The notes beneath the pieces are model-generated. The model was not told the origin of the DNA and did not search any database. It saw only the letters and a list, made by a program, of their open reading frames with translations. A DNA stretch of 33,871 nucleotides from Folioceros fuciformis. Lineage: Eukaryota > Anthocerotophyta > Anthocerotopsida > Anthocerotales. This document shows, one piece after another, positions 20,661 through 31,699 of this stretch (position 1 is its first letter; every line of letters starts with the position of its first letter). The translations under genes were made by a program, and so were the position numbers. The stretch covers positions 1-33,871 of the forward strand of contig JBNGIO010005255.1 in the NCBI GenBank assembly GCA_049999805.1. Direction: 5' to 3'.

Positions 20661-20840
20661 GGAATTGGAGGTATGACAAGTGGTTCTCAGATTCAGAAGA
20701 CAACTTCGTCCGAACTAGGCAACCTGGAGAAGCTGCTGAAAAGTTGTGAGGGCTGGCGTTAAAAAAAAACCTATCTGGCAGCGACACATACTTGTGTATA
20801 CATTTTCATTCATCTTCGTACAGTACAAAAAATTTAGGAG
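20661..20840. other. 180-bp spacer between CLASSY stop and OXA2 start
   Basis: Must hold the CLASSY 3-prime end and at least part of the OXA2 promoter, as both genes run on the - strand. On that strand, AATGAAAATGTATA at about 20811-20798 could serve as a poly(A) signal, followed by a run of nine T (20761-20769). No TATA box is evident. Confidence 0.5.
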
Positions 20841-23800
20841 TCAATGAGGAAGGGAGACATCCCACTTTTCCCGATGGTCCGTTCCTGGCTTGATAGGACG
20901 AGCCAAGTTAGGATCCGTAGCCCAAGGCTCAGCCTCAGACGCTTCAAGCAGTAATTGCTGCAGCTGCACCTCGTACACAACGTCACTCCGGTGCTCGCGG
21001 TCCACATCTTGCAACTCCTCATTTCTGGACATAGCAAATGCGCTTCGCTGCTTGAGGACCCGGCTGATCCACGGCTCGTCTTTGTTGCTGCTGCTGATGA
21101 GCTTCTCCAAGAGCCGATCCTCACATTGACTGGTGCTAGGCAACCGATGGTCTGCCTCGCCCTCCGTATGATGGCCACTGCCGGTGGCATCAACGATGCG
21201 CCTGGCTACCCAGTCTTTCCACACAGCTCTGTCGTACCTGCGTTCCTCCAGAGTGTGCGAACCAATGAGACGATAGACAAACACCTGCTTTTTCTGGCCG
21301 AGGCGAAAGGCTCGGCTGATGGCTTGTCTGTACACGGCCGGGTTCCACTCGATATCCAGAAAGATGAGCCGCGAAGCTCCAATCAAGCTCACGCCCTCCC
21401 CGCAAGCTTTGGTGGACGCCAGCATGACCTGCACGCTGCTGCTGGCCCTATTAAGCTCGTCTATGTTATGCTGGCGCTCGTCCAGGTTCATGGACCCGTC
21501 AACTTGCATGATTTCCCTGCCCATCAACCAATTGAACCGTGCTGCCAGCATGTGCTGGAGTAGCCTGAGCGGCTTGGTCTTCTGGCAGAAGATCAGCACT
21601 CGTTCCCTCCGGAGCTGACACAACCTCACCAGATTCACCACGAACAATGTCTTCACGCCGTCTCCTGGCTCTGCCTTAGGGAAGGACACGCTTTCTGGCT
21701 CTGATGCTGAGTGTAGGACAGGGTGTATACAAATGCTGGTCACAGTGACATCCGCCTGGAGGGCACTCAAGTTGCTGGGCACCTTCTCCAGCAACTCCTG
21801 CTGCTTCTTGTTGGGCATTAGCACAACAGCAAATTCTCTAAGTTCCGGAAGGCTGGAAAGAACTTTCCTCCCGGCATGGTAGTGCACAAATGCCTTTGTC
21901 AGCTTGGTCAACTTCTTCAGACCGATTAAAACGCCACTGGGCCCCTCATCCTCCCCAATCTCAAATGGCCTTCCAAACTTCTCAGTGAAAAGCCTCCTAG
22001 CCTTGCTTTCCACATCCGCGGCCCCCTCACATCTACCTTTCCTGCCACCTGGCTGCTCCGTCTCCTCCTCAGTCCCATCCTGAGGGGCAGCTGGATGTCG
22101 CCGTGGGGACACATCATGGTTACTACAGTCAGGAATGTCTTCCGCAAATCTTGGCCGAACCAGATAGAGTGTGTTAAAAAGCTCCGAGAAATTGTTCTGA
22201 AACAGAGTTCCCGACAGCAGAATCCGTAGTTTGGTCTTGATGCTCATCAATGCTTTCCTGACTTTGGTCGTCTCATTCCGGGCAAGGTGGCCTTCATCCA
22301 AAATCAAGAGGTCCGGGATCTCGAGCAGAGCATTTCGAATAAAATTTTCTTCTCTGTCTAGCTTGTTCTCGGAATTGTCAATCAACTTAGCGAACATGGA
22401 ATAGGTAGTCATGAGTATGCTCTTTTTCCCACGCCACTGTTGTAGCATTGCTAACCTTTTCAATTGTACCACCTTTGAGGCCGGTATCTGAGAGCCACTC
22501 TTCAGCTGCACCACGTCCTGTTCATCATTCCCGCAGGACTTCCCAGCAGTGTTCAGGATGAAGACAGAGATATCCACTTTCCATTTTCGAAATTCCCTTT
22601 CCCAAGGACGCAGCATGCTTTTGGGCGCGATGATCAGAGTTCTGCGATGGGGATTCACTTGCAGATAGCTCTTAAGGAAACTAATTACAAGAAAAGATTT
22701 CCCTGTGCCTGGGGCATGCGCTAATATGCATCCTCCTGGCTCCTTAATCTTCGAAGAGTTTCCACCGGTGCCACCAATATTTTTCCACAAGAAGTAGAAT
22801 CCCTCCCTTTGATGCTGGTGTAAAAACTTGGCCAATTCTGGAATTGAATCCAACCTGCAGTTAAGCTTATCTGGCCCTTGTTTGGTCTCCAATGGCTTGC
22901 TAGAGTTGAAATCCAAGGAAGCCAATGCCACTTTGAAATCCTCATCCTCGTGTTTTTCCTGCTTCATTTTCGATCGACAGGACGACCAAGAATCCTGCAG
23001 TCATCCATGTTCACACAAAAGTACACGTCAGTTGTTGAATAGCTGTCGCACCTCTATTTGGGCCCTTAACACAAACCCAGAGGAGCACGTTGAGCCTTAC
23101 AATTTCAGGTACCATGTCTGCAATGTCCATACCAACCATGGCACACTTCGAGCAGACTAATCCTACATATTCATCCAGGAGGAAGTTATGCTCGTTCTTG
23201 GGGCATCGTTTGCCTGTAGTATCAGTCTCTCCTACGATAGCCAGAGACTTCTCAGCCTGCAAAAAGCACCACGGCATCTCAGTCCACGAACAATTGATTC
23301 GACAAACCTCTTCATGCAAATACTGGCGTGGTGGGCATGATAGCTCACAACAGATCGCGAGAAAGCTTCCTCCAGTAATATGTCCTCATAATCCTGCCAC
23401 AGTTTGGCATGAGGATCCTCCTCAGCCTCAGGACTCAATGGGCAGGAAGGCTTCTTCAAGTCTTCCATGAATGGCTCGCGTTCTCTATCATAAAATCCGC
23501 CCATGGGAGCCACCGCCGGTGAGCATTCCACCCTTCCATCAGCTTCGACTGCACCGCTATCCTCCACTGGTTTGTGAAGTTTGCCCTCGGAATGCGCATC
23601 CAGTTCTGTTGGGCATAATTTGATGCGCTTGAGTTTCTGGTCTCCAGAACCTGTAAAGCACTGTCCTTCACCCGTTCGCTTATTGTTCTTCCACATAGGC
23701 CTAATGTCTTCAGAGACGTCTAAAATGGGTGTCGCGGTGTCGCAGGCTTTCGTACCAAAAGCATAGGCAGGCTTTGCCGAGACCCCAACAACCCCCTCGT

Positions 23801-25844
23801 TGTCAGATACAGTGCCTGAAGAAGGGCCACTCACATCTACAGACCTGATTGCATGACGGCCTCCCTTGAAATGGTGACACCCACGGGGCTTCTCAGCTTC
23901 AAGTGCTCCCATGTGTGGCAGCGAATCTCTATTGGATTTGCCTCTTAGTTTGGACTGGGATTCTCCCGGTGTCCTCCCAACCGGCTCCGGAAGATCGCCT
24001 AGTTGCTGGTGACCATGCAGTAGAATTCCCCCAACCCCACATTTCCTGTCTGGTAAACCGTTAATGAGTACGGCCTGCTCCTTCCGTCCAGAGGGCCTCT
24101 TCATCCATCGGAAAGTGTCAGCGCTCGTCGAGCACTGACGACTTTCTTCCCGGGCAGCTGGATCACGGGGAGCAACATCTGCAGACGATGATGGAGAAAT
24201 CCGTTTCCTGACGGATTCCGACATGGAACTTGTCGACGAGAGTACCTTCTCCCAAGAATTTACAGAATCATAGACTCCGACTGGAGACTTCCTTCCAGGA
24301 GATGCGTGAGTTTGAGACGATGAGACATCGCCAAGCCTGTTGAGTCGGGGACTAGAGCCGCGCACTAGAGCAGGTCTGGACAAGGCAAGCTTACGCTGTA
24401 CCTTGGGACCGCTGAAGCAGATCTTCTGGCTCTGATAGCTGGACCCCTGAGTTGGCCCTGGTGTGGCTGCTTCCCGATTCCTGGCAGACATCGTATCATC
24501 TGTCCCGTGTCCCGCAGATGCTAGGCTCGCGTGGGCATCATACCTTAGGGTCCTTGGGGAGCTCCAGCACCTGAAACTGTCGGCGCTTGAGGAATATAGG
24601 TCATCCTCATTGCAAAAGTCCTCTTGCAATGCATGATTGAGGCGGGCACAGCCTTGGTGGGCAGACCTGGGCAACTCCAGGTTGCGACGTGAAACAGCTG
24701 CATCTGGACCTCTGTCATCTTCCCAGGACTGAGCAGAGAGATGAGAGTCACAATCCGTTCTGGATTGGGAGCTGGTGCTTACAGACAGTTCCACGCATGA
24801 GTTAGAGTACAAAGCCCGGGCAGAGAAGTATTTTCCTATGAGTCGGTTGAAAGTGGCAAGCTTGTGCTGAGGCTTAGCGGCTCCTTTGGGGACGGGAAGC
24901 GTGGGGAGCAGCTCTTCCAGAAGATGGTCGAGAGAGCCCCACAATTGCTTCTGCAGGACACATATCTTGCCGATGCCGATCGTCTTGGAGCCCGTCAAGA
25001 GGCGCCTGTTCGTTAGGTCCCCGCGCTCATCCTTAACGTCATAGAATTCCACGACAAACTTGCAGTTGCAAACCCGCTGGTGGGGCCTACGGAACACTTT
25101 GATGACTTTGGCATCGAACCACGCCTGCACTAGCGAGTGGCAGCAAGTCGATGATGAGATGACTGCATTGCTAGCAGGGCGAGCGAGGAAAGGCATTAGA
25201 GGGCAGACAGGCTTACCGACGACGAGGTCGCACAGCCCTTCATCTCGTGGGCGTGCGGATGAGCAGCAAAGACGGTGATATCCACCCCAGAGGACAGCGT
25301 TCCATCAGCACAATCATGAACCGTCGCCTTGCGAGAACGCAAGCGCAGAGTATCGGCAGGGACTTGCTCGTCGTACGAGTCAGTGAAATTGACGTAATGG
25401 ATGCGATAAACCCTGCCCACTTTCCGAATGACTTCAGCGTCCCACCATGAGCCACCGCTGTAGGCTTCCAGAAGCACTGTGCAAGGCAAGGCAAGGCAAG
25501 GTTGGGCAATTCCTAGAACCACGGGAGGTAGCAGATGAGAGCCGAACAGTAGTTGTGGCAGTAGCAGGAGATGGAGCGCGAGCAAACTTACAGCCGTTTT
25601 GGCCCAAGATGTCCAGGCGAGGCAGCTGCTTGACGATACGGGTGGCGGTGCCGATGCCCTTGCTCTGGCCCTGCAGGTCCTTGTAAAGAGGCACCGGAGC
25701 AAGTTTGCCATGCGGCGGCTGTTGCTGCTGCTGCCAGGAGCCCCTCGGAGGGGGAGGAGAAGGGGAGGAGGAAGGGAGGGCCGAAGACGAAGAAGGAGGA
25801 GTGTGTTTCGTTCGTCCACCACGGGCCGACACCCCCGCTCGCAT
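20841..25844 (-). CDS. CLSY: CLASSY-type SNF2 chromatin remodeller
   Basis: Five exons (25592-25844, 25217-25476, 23349-25124, 23101-23256, 20841-22994) give 1,532 residues in an unbroken frame. Order: Ser/Pro/Gln-rich start; two Agenet/Tudor-like modules, EAYSGGSWWDAEVIRKVGRV...LRLRSRKA (about 86-135) and AWFDAKVIKVF...GIGKICVLQKQ (about 172-230); a long polar region; LWQDYEDILLEEAF; a zinc-ribbon-like CPKNEHNF...CSKC; then the ATPase with APGTGKS (about 910), ILDEGH, LSGTLFQNNFSE, GEGVSLIGASRLIFLDIEWN and QAISRAFRLGQ. DEGH in place of DEAH and the N-terminal layout are typical of CLSY/DRD1. In Arabidopsis, CLSY proteins (about 1,260 residues) recruit RNA polymerase IV for RNA-directed DNA methylation in the nucleus. 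The start at 25844 is the first ATG whose frame splices into exon 2. The central region (about 240-740) is longer than in the Arabidopsis protein and low in recognisable motifs. Confidence 0.93.
25481..25500. repeat. GCAAG x4 in CLASSY intron 1
   Basis: Four perfect GCAAG units. On the coding strand they read CCTTG and form the pyrimidine tract directly before the exon 2 acceptor. A similar cluster (GGCAAGGAAAGGCAAGGCAA) lies upstream of the gene at about 26228-26247. Confidence 0.9.
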
Positions 25845-28306
25845 TTCCGCTTCCGGCTCTGCCTATGCCTGTGCCTGCGCCTTTGCCTTCGCCTGTGTCC
25901 TGCTCTCTGTGGCCCAGGTAGGAGCGTTGAACTTCGGGTGCAGCAAGCAAGAACGACGCCGTCGCCCGCCCAAGTGGCAACGGAACGAAGTGGGTTCCCG
26001 ACCGTCCATTTCTGTATGTAACTTTAAAAACGAAGCCCTAATGCGGTCCGTCGTCCGGAAGTTGTCTGTGGTCCTCACTGTCCTGTTTGGGTACGACGAG
26101 TGGCGAACCTCGTTTTCGGCTCGCCTCCTGCGTGAACTCGGCTCTACTCGGCCTGGGGGGCTTTTCAAATAATGTACATACATACATACATACATACAGT
26201 GCAGGAGGAGGCGATCAGACAAGAAAAGGCAAGGAAAGGCAAGGCAAGTCTGGAGGGGCACTCCTCGGTCCCGAATTCGGTGGCACATGACCGGCTACCG
26301 GCTTGCCGACAAGAGAGAGAGGCCGCCATATCGCGTCACAATCATCAACCCCCGGGGCCCTTTTTAAAAGGCTTCCAACTTCCTGCCCGAGGGCCCTTTG
26401 CACCTTGTCGCAACCCTCACTATCTGCCGTTGCCCGGTAGCGCCTACCTGTATTGTGTAATGATACGGCAGGCATGTTGTGGCATGGACATGACATTAAA
26501 GCTTGCAAGATGGGGTGGAACCCCTCCCCCCACCCCGAGCGGTCCCACCACCTCGCCACCTGGCAGCACATTTCAGTTCAAGCTACTTGGGTGGTGGACC
26601 ACGTGATGGGTGACTTGACTGGTCACGGGCTTGGCACATATATACAGTATATATGTACACACTGCGTCCTCTTCTCTTGTGCCACTCCAATCCTCCACAA
26701 TCCCAGCCCAATTATTATGTGCATATTTCAAATGCTCACCTTTATACCCCACTCCCACTATCTATAAAAACATATTTTAACTGTAGTAATTTATATTATT
26801 TATTAATTATTTTCTTCTATTATCAAAAAAATATTAGAGAAATTTTTGACTTAGTCAGTATTTTTAATTTTTACTCAACAATAAATTACTTCAATTGTTG
26901 TACTTGCTTGAAGTTTAGATTGGACACCACCGGTGGCATGTGTGAAGCTTGAAGTTCCTTCTTATAAGGTAAATTATATATTTATATAATACTTGTCCAT
27001 GCAAGTAGTTCATCAATAACAAGTGTAAGGTGTGAACATATACAACATCTTACTCTATCATCCATTTGTAGGAATTGCAAGTTATAGGCGTAAATCATTC
27101 ATTACCACTTCTCGTCATGTCATGTACTAATCTCATTATACGTTGTCTTAAGGTACATAACTTAGTCCCAACCAATGAACTCAGCATATAATCAAATCAT
27201 TCCACACTCAACAATGGCTTTGGGTTTAGTAGCTTCATCCACACTTGTGGGCTGGCCGGTAGGCTAGTAGGCACTATTGAACATCATTACTCCACGACAT
27301 CTCATAATATTGGAAAGGAGACTATTTACCTTCAGCTCTCTTGGTATTGTTTCCATTTCAACTTTGATCTTTTCGAAAGTGTTACTGGGCCCTCTAGCGA
27401 TTGTTCCCCCTCTCCACCTTCAGCCCCAGTGGAATTGTTGTTGTTCCTCCCCCGTTTTGGGGTGATAAACCCTCCCCAACTCCCTTTTAACAAAATATAT
27501 AACTTCATAAAATCACTGCATACGTAGTAAGTACAAAGGTAGGAAGAGGTTTTTGGAACTCAATATGGCTCGTTTATCGCTCGTGGCCCCTCTCCGTTGC
27601 CTACTACTTCGCATCCCCCTTAAATCCGTTCGCTGTAAACACCCGGCCATGTGCAACTACCCGTACCCGCAAGACCTACATCGGGCAACCCGCTTGCAAT
27701 ATGTCCAAATTCATTCTGCAAGGACTAACTCATCAGCCTGGATTAACTGCCCACTTACCTCCTCTCCTACGATCAGAAGAAACCACATGCCAGCATCTGG
27801 CCCATTACAAGACATTTCATAATTCCTGTACGCGATCACATACAGTACTGTACAGCGAGATCGATTTCAAACGCCCACCATCACAATTGAATGCACACGT
27901 CCTGTTTCTTACTTTTATCGTTCTAAACCGTCAAATTCATACGTCACGGACATCATTCAATAATCCGACAGGAGATAAGGTTACACAGCAGGAGGAACTC
28001 GTCATCACCAAGTCAAGCTTCGCCACCGGCTACCTTGGGCACGCTTGTATACATGCTGACGGCAGATTCATTCTGCCTTTGATACAAGAAGACAAAAGTC
28101 TCCACTAAGTATTAACTTATGGGCTTCTCACAATTCTGCATACAAAACATGCAGCTGCAGTCAATATCAACCACTCATGACCCTGTCCATTGCTTTTCAG
28201 CTGCTCGTCATCGCAAGCATCGACAAAAGAACAATGCAGTAACGGACCTCCTATCCCGGATGCTGCTGTTCACACCCGGCCTGCTCTAAGCTAGCTGCAC
28301 AACACT
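25845..28306. other. CLASSY-MAP70 intergenic region
   Basis: The CLASSY promoter should lie at the left end; the MAP70 3-prime untranslated region at the right end. An ACAT microsatellite (six units) lies at about 26175-26198. Position 26740-27020 is strongly AT-rich, and CCACCGGTGG at about 26926 is a 10-bp palindrome. Open frames of 60-145 codons here have no recognisable domains and overlap in several frames, so I do not call them. Confidence 0.5.
25861..25896. repeat. GCCTNN hexamer repeat in the CLASSY leader
   Basis: Six units of GCCT plus two variable bases, 17-52 bp upstream of the CLASSY start codon, so likely within its 5-prime untranslated region. No start codon falls inside it on the coding strand. 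Confidence 0.8.
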
Positions 28307-31242
28307 CTACAATAAAAGCAACCCCGGAAATTGGACAAACCTTCCAGAGAGAGAACCGTGCAGCCCTCCTTTTGCCGAGCTCAGGCGTCTAGTCCTACTC
28401 TCCCTCTCAGCTCGCAGTGCAAGCAGTTCTTTCTCCATAGCAGCCACTTCCCGGCGCATCTTCTTAGCCTCCACCTCCATAGCTTTAGACAAAGTGTCCA
28501 CCTTTTTTGAAAGCATCTGCACCACACTTCAGCTAAGAAGAGCGATCCTCTGCAAAGTGACCATGTTGCCAAAACCAGGAGCACATTATACAAACTCTCT
28601 AACATTCAAGCACATACCTCTATAGCATCATCTTTATCCTTCAGGCTCTGATCTTTCTCATGGCCAGCTCTTCTGAGAATAATCACTTCCTTTTGTAGCA
28701 CGTCATATAACAAACTGGAAACCGTGTCTTCTTTACACTCCGAAGAGTCAACCTTCTCTGCTTCTGGGGGAAGCGACACGGGGCCTGACTCCTGGAGCCT
28801 GCTGTCTGGAATGTCGTCAAAACCATTAGCATAGGACTTAACCCTCATCCCACTGTCAGAAGGCCGGCCCCCATCGAAAGACTTTGAGGTTAATTTCCCA
28901 GTCTTAAGCATAGAAGAGCCAGACACTGATGCTCTTAACAGGGATGATGAAGTCCTCTGGCGCCTGAACCCATTCACAAATGACTTCATTGCATCTTCAG
29001 ACCCTGTGGACTGTCGACGAGGGAATCCATTCAAAACACTTCGCAAGCCCTCATCTGGACCTGTTGAGAGCAGTCTGCGGGAAGATCCATTGGCAGGCGT
29101 CTTCAAACCCTCCTCGAGAACCTTCAGTCTCAGCTGGAACTTCTCCTGGGGGGAAGACAACAATTTGATGTATTATCAGAGAACTGGCACAAGGGGGGGA
29201 GTACTAGCGCAGGCTGCTGGTCTCACCTTCAGCTGTAGCTCCGTTTTAGCAGTCCGTTCAGCTATAGATAACTTGTCTCGCAATTGTTGCATCTCACCCT
29301 ATTCAACGACAGTCACACTTCATTTGTCATTACAACCACCACATATCGTGCAGACCAACGCGTGCAAAGAAAAGAGAAGAAAGCAGTGGCTACCTGCATG
29401 AACCGCCTCTCTTCAAGCCACTGACGTACAGGCATGACCTTATCATTGGCGTCTTTCCACTCATTCGCTACAACCACAGCCACTCTGTTGGCAGTAATTT
29501 TCACCCGTGCTAGTTCCCTCTCTAGGGTCCTCTTCTCCTCCTGACAACAAAGTGGACATGTGAGGTGCATAACAGCGTGTGCTCTGCAATGAGCAGAAAT
29601 TGCGGGTGAAGTGTTCAATTCAATCATACCACCAGCTTATGGACTTGTCGCTGACAGTCTATTATAGTATTTGCACTTGCACCTCCAGCGAGCAAAGCTT
29701 CTTCAAGCTCAGCAACAGAAGTGCTCAACTTTTCAACTTCAGCCACCTTTTGTCGATGCATTTTATCAAGTACTTTGCTCTCCTCCTGTAACATAAGTTG
29801 TCACTTGTGAGAGTGACAGATGCTGTGTAATGCTATGTCACTCGTCTGTGAGTAGCGGTTCCTGCGTAATGCAATGGCACAAGCACTGGGGGTTGTCGTC
29901 CAACCTGTAAATTTTCGATCTGCTTCAATAATTCCTGATTCCGGTTTTGCAGGTCATCCACCAGGGACGCCTTTGCTTCAGCAACCTGTATAGACTTCTC
30001 TGCTTCGAGCAGGGCAGCTTCTTTGGACTTAGTCAGACGATCCAGCGCCCGGTTGTCATCCTGCAATTTTGCAATCTGCAGCCAGAAAAGTTTGCATGAA
30101 CACTAAAACGTACATACACAGGCCACAGTATCCACGAGGCGAGGACAGCCCCTTCGGGCTCATAGTCGCCCTGCAAGTTTAAGCATCAAGCCGTCGAAGG
30201 AGCACACAGTACCTCCTGTCTCGCAAGCTTCAACTCGGCTTCAAGCGGTGCAAGAATAGCTTCAATAGGTGGCAACTCTTCATCTTTCTGGGCAGCATGT
30301 ACTCTTCTGAGAGTTGCTTCTGCTGCAAATTGAGCAGCGAGTGCTGCTTTCCGTTCATCACTTATTCTCTTTATCTCAAGCGTCTGAAGTATATACATCA
30401 AAGGTGTCAGAAATGCAATGTAGACCAACTTGCTGTGGTCTGGCACACGGTCACTACACTGCTGCTGCACGTGAGTGAGTCTGACTGACCTTGTTATCCA
30501 ACAAGATCTCCGTGGCCTTGAGCTTCTCATCAGTTTTTTCCAACTCCTCGTATAGCTGGAAGGATGCCATGAAACATGCGAGACAGATGGAAAGGGCCAT
30601 CAGACGGCAGGCATAAATAACGCTATCCCTCAGCGGTACTGGAATCGCAAAAGTATGCAGGCAACAAAGCCCCACGCACGGAAAATGGAACGACAGGACA
30701 CACTGAAGCAGTCACGGACAGAGAGAGGGTTGGGAGGTGCCGGTTTACCTCTTCTACCGCCTTCTCCTTTTGCCTGTCGGCCAATCTCAACGCCTTGATC
30801 TCGGACTGAGCTTCTGCTAGTTCACGGTCCTTGTCTGCCAAGAGAAGAAGACAGGCGACAAGGACAGCGTACATACATCGATCCGAGTAAGCATGAGGCC
30901 CAGGCGTAGGAGTGGACATTGTGCAATACTGTCAAGCAAAAGAGTAGCGCTGCACGTTCTACCGGGACAATGAGCAATGAAAGGCCTCCGAGACAAACCT
31001 CTCAGTTCGTTCTCCAACCGGTTTAACTCGACCTTGACAGGGTCGGAACCATGCAGCAAATTGATAAGCTCGTCAGTTTCCAAGTTGGGCCGGATGGAGC
31101 TCCTCCTTTTCGCTTTGGTGTCGGACTTAGGGGGAAATGAGGAATGGTGCGTGGAGGAGGCGTCGAAGCTGGGCTTAGCATCGATGTGCAGGCTATCAAG
31201 TAGGTTATCGTCTTCGTCTAAACTACTGCGGGAGTCGCCCAT
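28307..31242 (-). CDS. MAP70: Microtubule-associated protein 70 (MAP70)
   Basis: Ten exons give 615 residues: 30999-31242, 30749-30834, 30490-30555, 30213-30383, 29905-30075, 29633-29785, 29394-29540, 29227-29298, 28618-29145, 28307-28516. All GT-AG and in phase. After a Ser-rich start the family block begins with ELINLLHGSDPVKVELNRLE (about 58-77), then the conserved coiled coil: EAQSEIKALRLADRQKEKAV, AAQFAAEATLRRVHAAQKDE, LPPIEAILAPLEAELKLARQ, QDDNRALDRLTKSKEAALLE, ANRVAVVVANEWKDANDKVM, a Ser/Gly-rich insert (about 380-490), and KKVDTLSKAMEVEAKKMRRE near the end. Length matches plant MAP70 (about 600). MAP70 proteins are plant-specific and bind cortical microtubules; in Arabidopsis they help pattern wall thickenings. 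The final residues (GRFVQFPGLLLL) are unlike the usual basic tail, so an unseen last exon after GSLSGR is possible. Confidence 0.95.
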
Positions 31243-31497
31243 CGCACCAGCTAGAAAGGGACAATTGTGGCCCAAGGCAGGCTGGTGGCACTACGAGTCA
31301 CCAGTCCGCAGATGGACCCAGCAGCGGGGGCCTGTAGAGAAGGAGTAGCCGCAGCCGCTGCCAAAGCCGAAGAAAAGAGGAGCGGACCATCTCCGCCGTT
31401 CAGGTCCAGTCGACTGGGAACAGACAGGCAGAAGCTGAAGGGTGGAAGGAAGGAAGGAACGGGATGGGCACCGGACGGGAGCAAGGACAGCCTGCGG
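31243..31497. promoter_or_regulatory. Presumed MAP70 upstream region
   Basis: GC-rich with no supported gene; open frames on both strands overlap heavily. It should contain the 5-prime untranslated region and core promoter of MAP70. No TATA box is evident close to the start codon; the first clear TATATATA lies at about 32004. Confidence 0.3.
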
Positions 31498-31574
31498 GGA
31501 GCGGGAGTGAGGAGTGTGGAGCGGGAGTGAGGAGTGCGAAGCGGAAACGAGGAGTGCGGAGCGGAAGCGCAAGT
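31498..31574. repeat. 20-bp tandem repeat upstream of MAP70
   Basis: Units begin at 31498, 31518, 31538 and 31558 (GGAGCGGGAGTGAGGAGTGT and variants); the fourth is partial. The first two differ by one base. A second short repeat, ACCGAGCA x3, lies at about 31673-31696. Confidence 0.9.
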
Positions 31575-31699
31575 AGGGGAGGGAGGGAAGGAGGGAGAAG
31601 TCGGACACAGGTGCAGTAGCGCCAAGAGACCGACTATACACTAATAACTAGCTGGCATAGCATAGCCCCGCAACCGAGCAACCGAGCAACCGAGCAAGA

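Noticed and set aside
20955-21563. 202-codon + strand frame opposite CLASSY
   Set aside because: Mirror of the conserved helicase C-terminal half on the - strand; no independent features.
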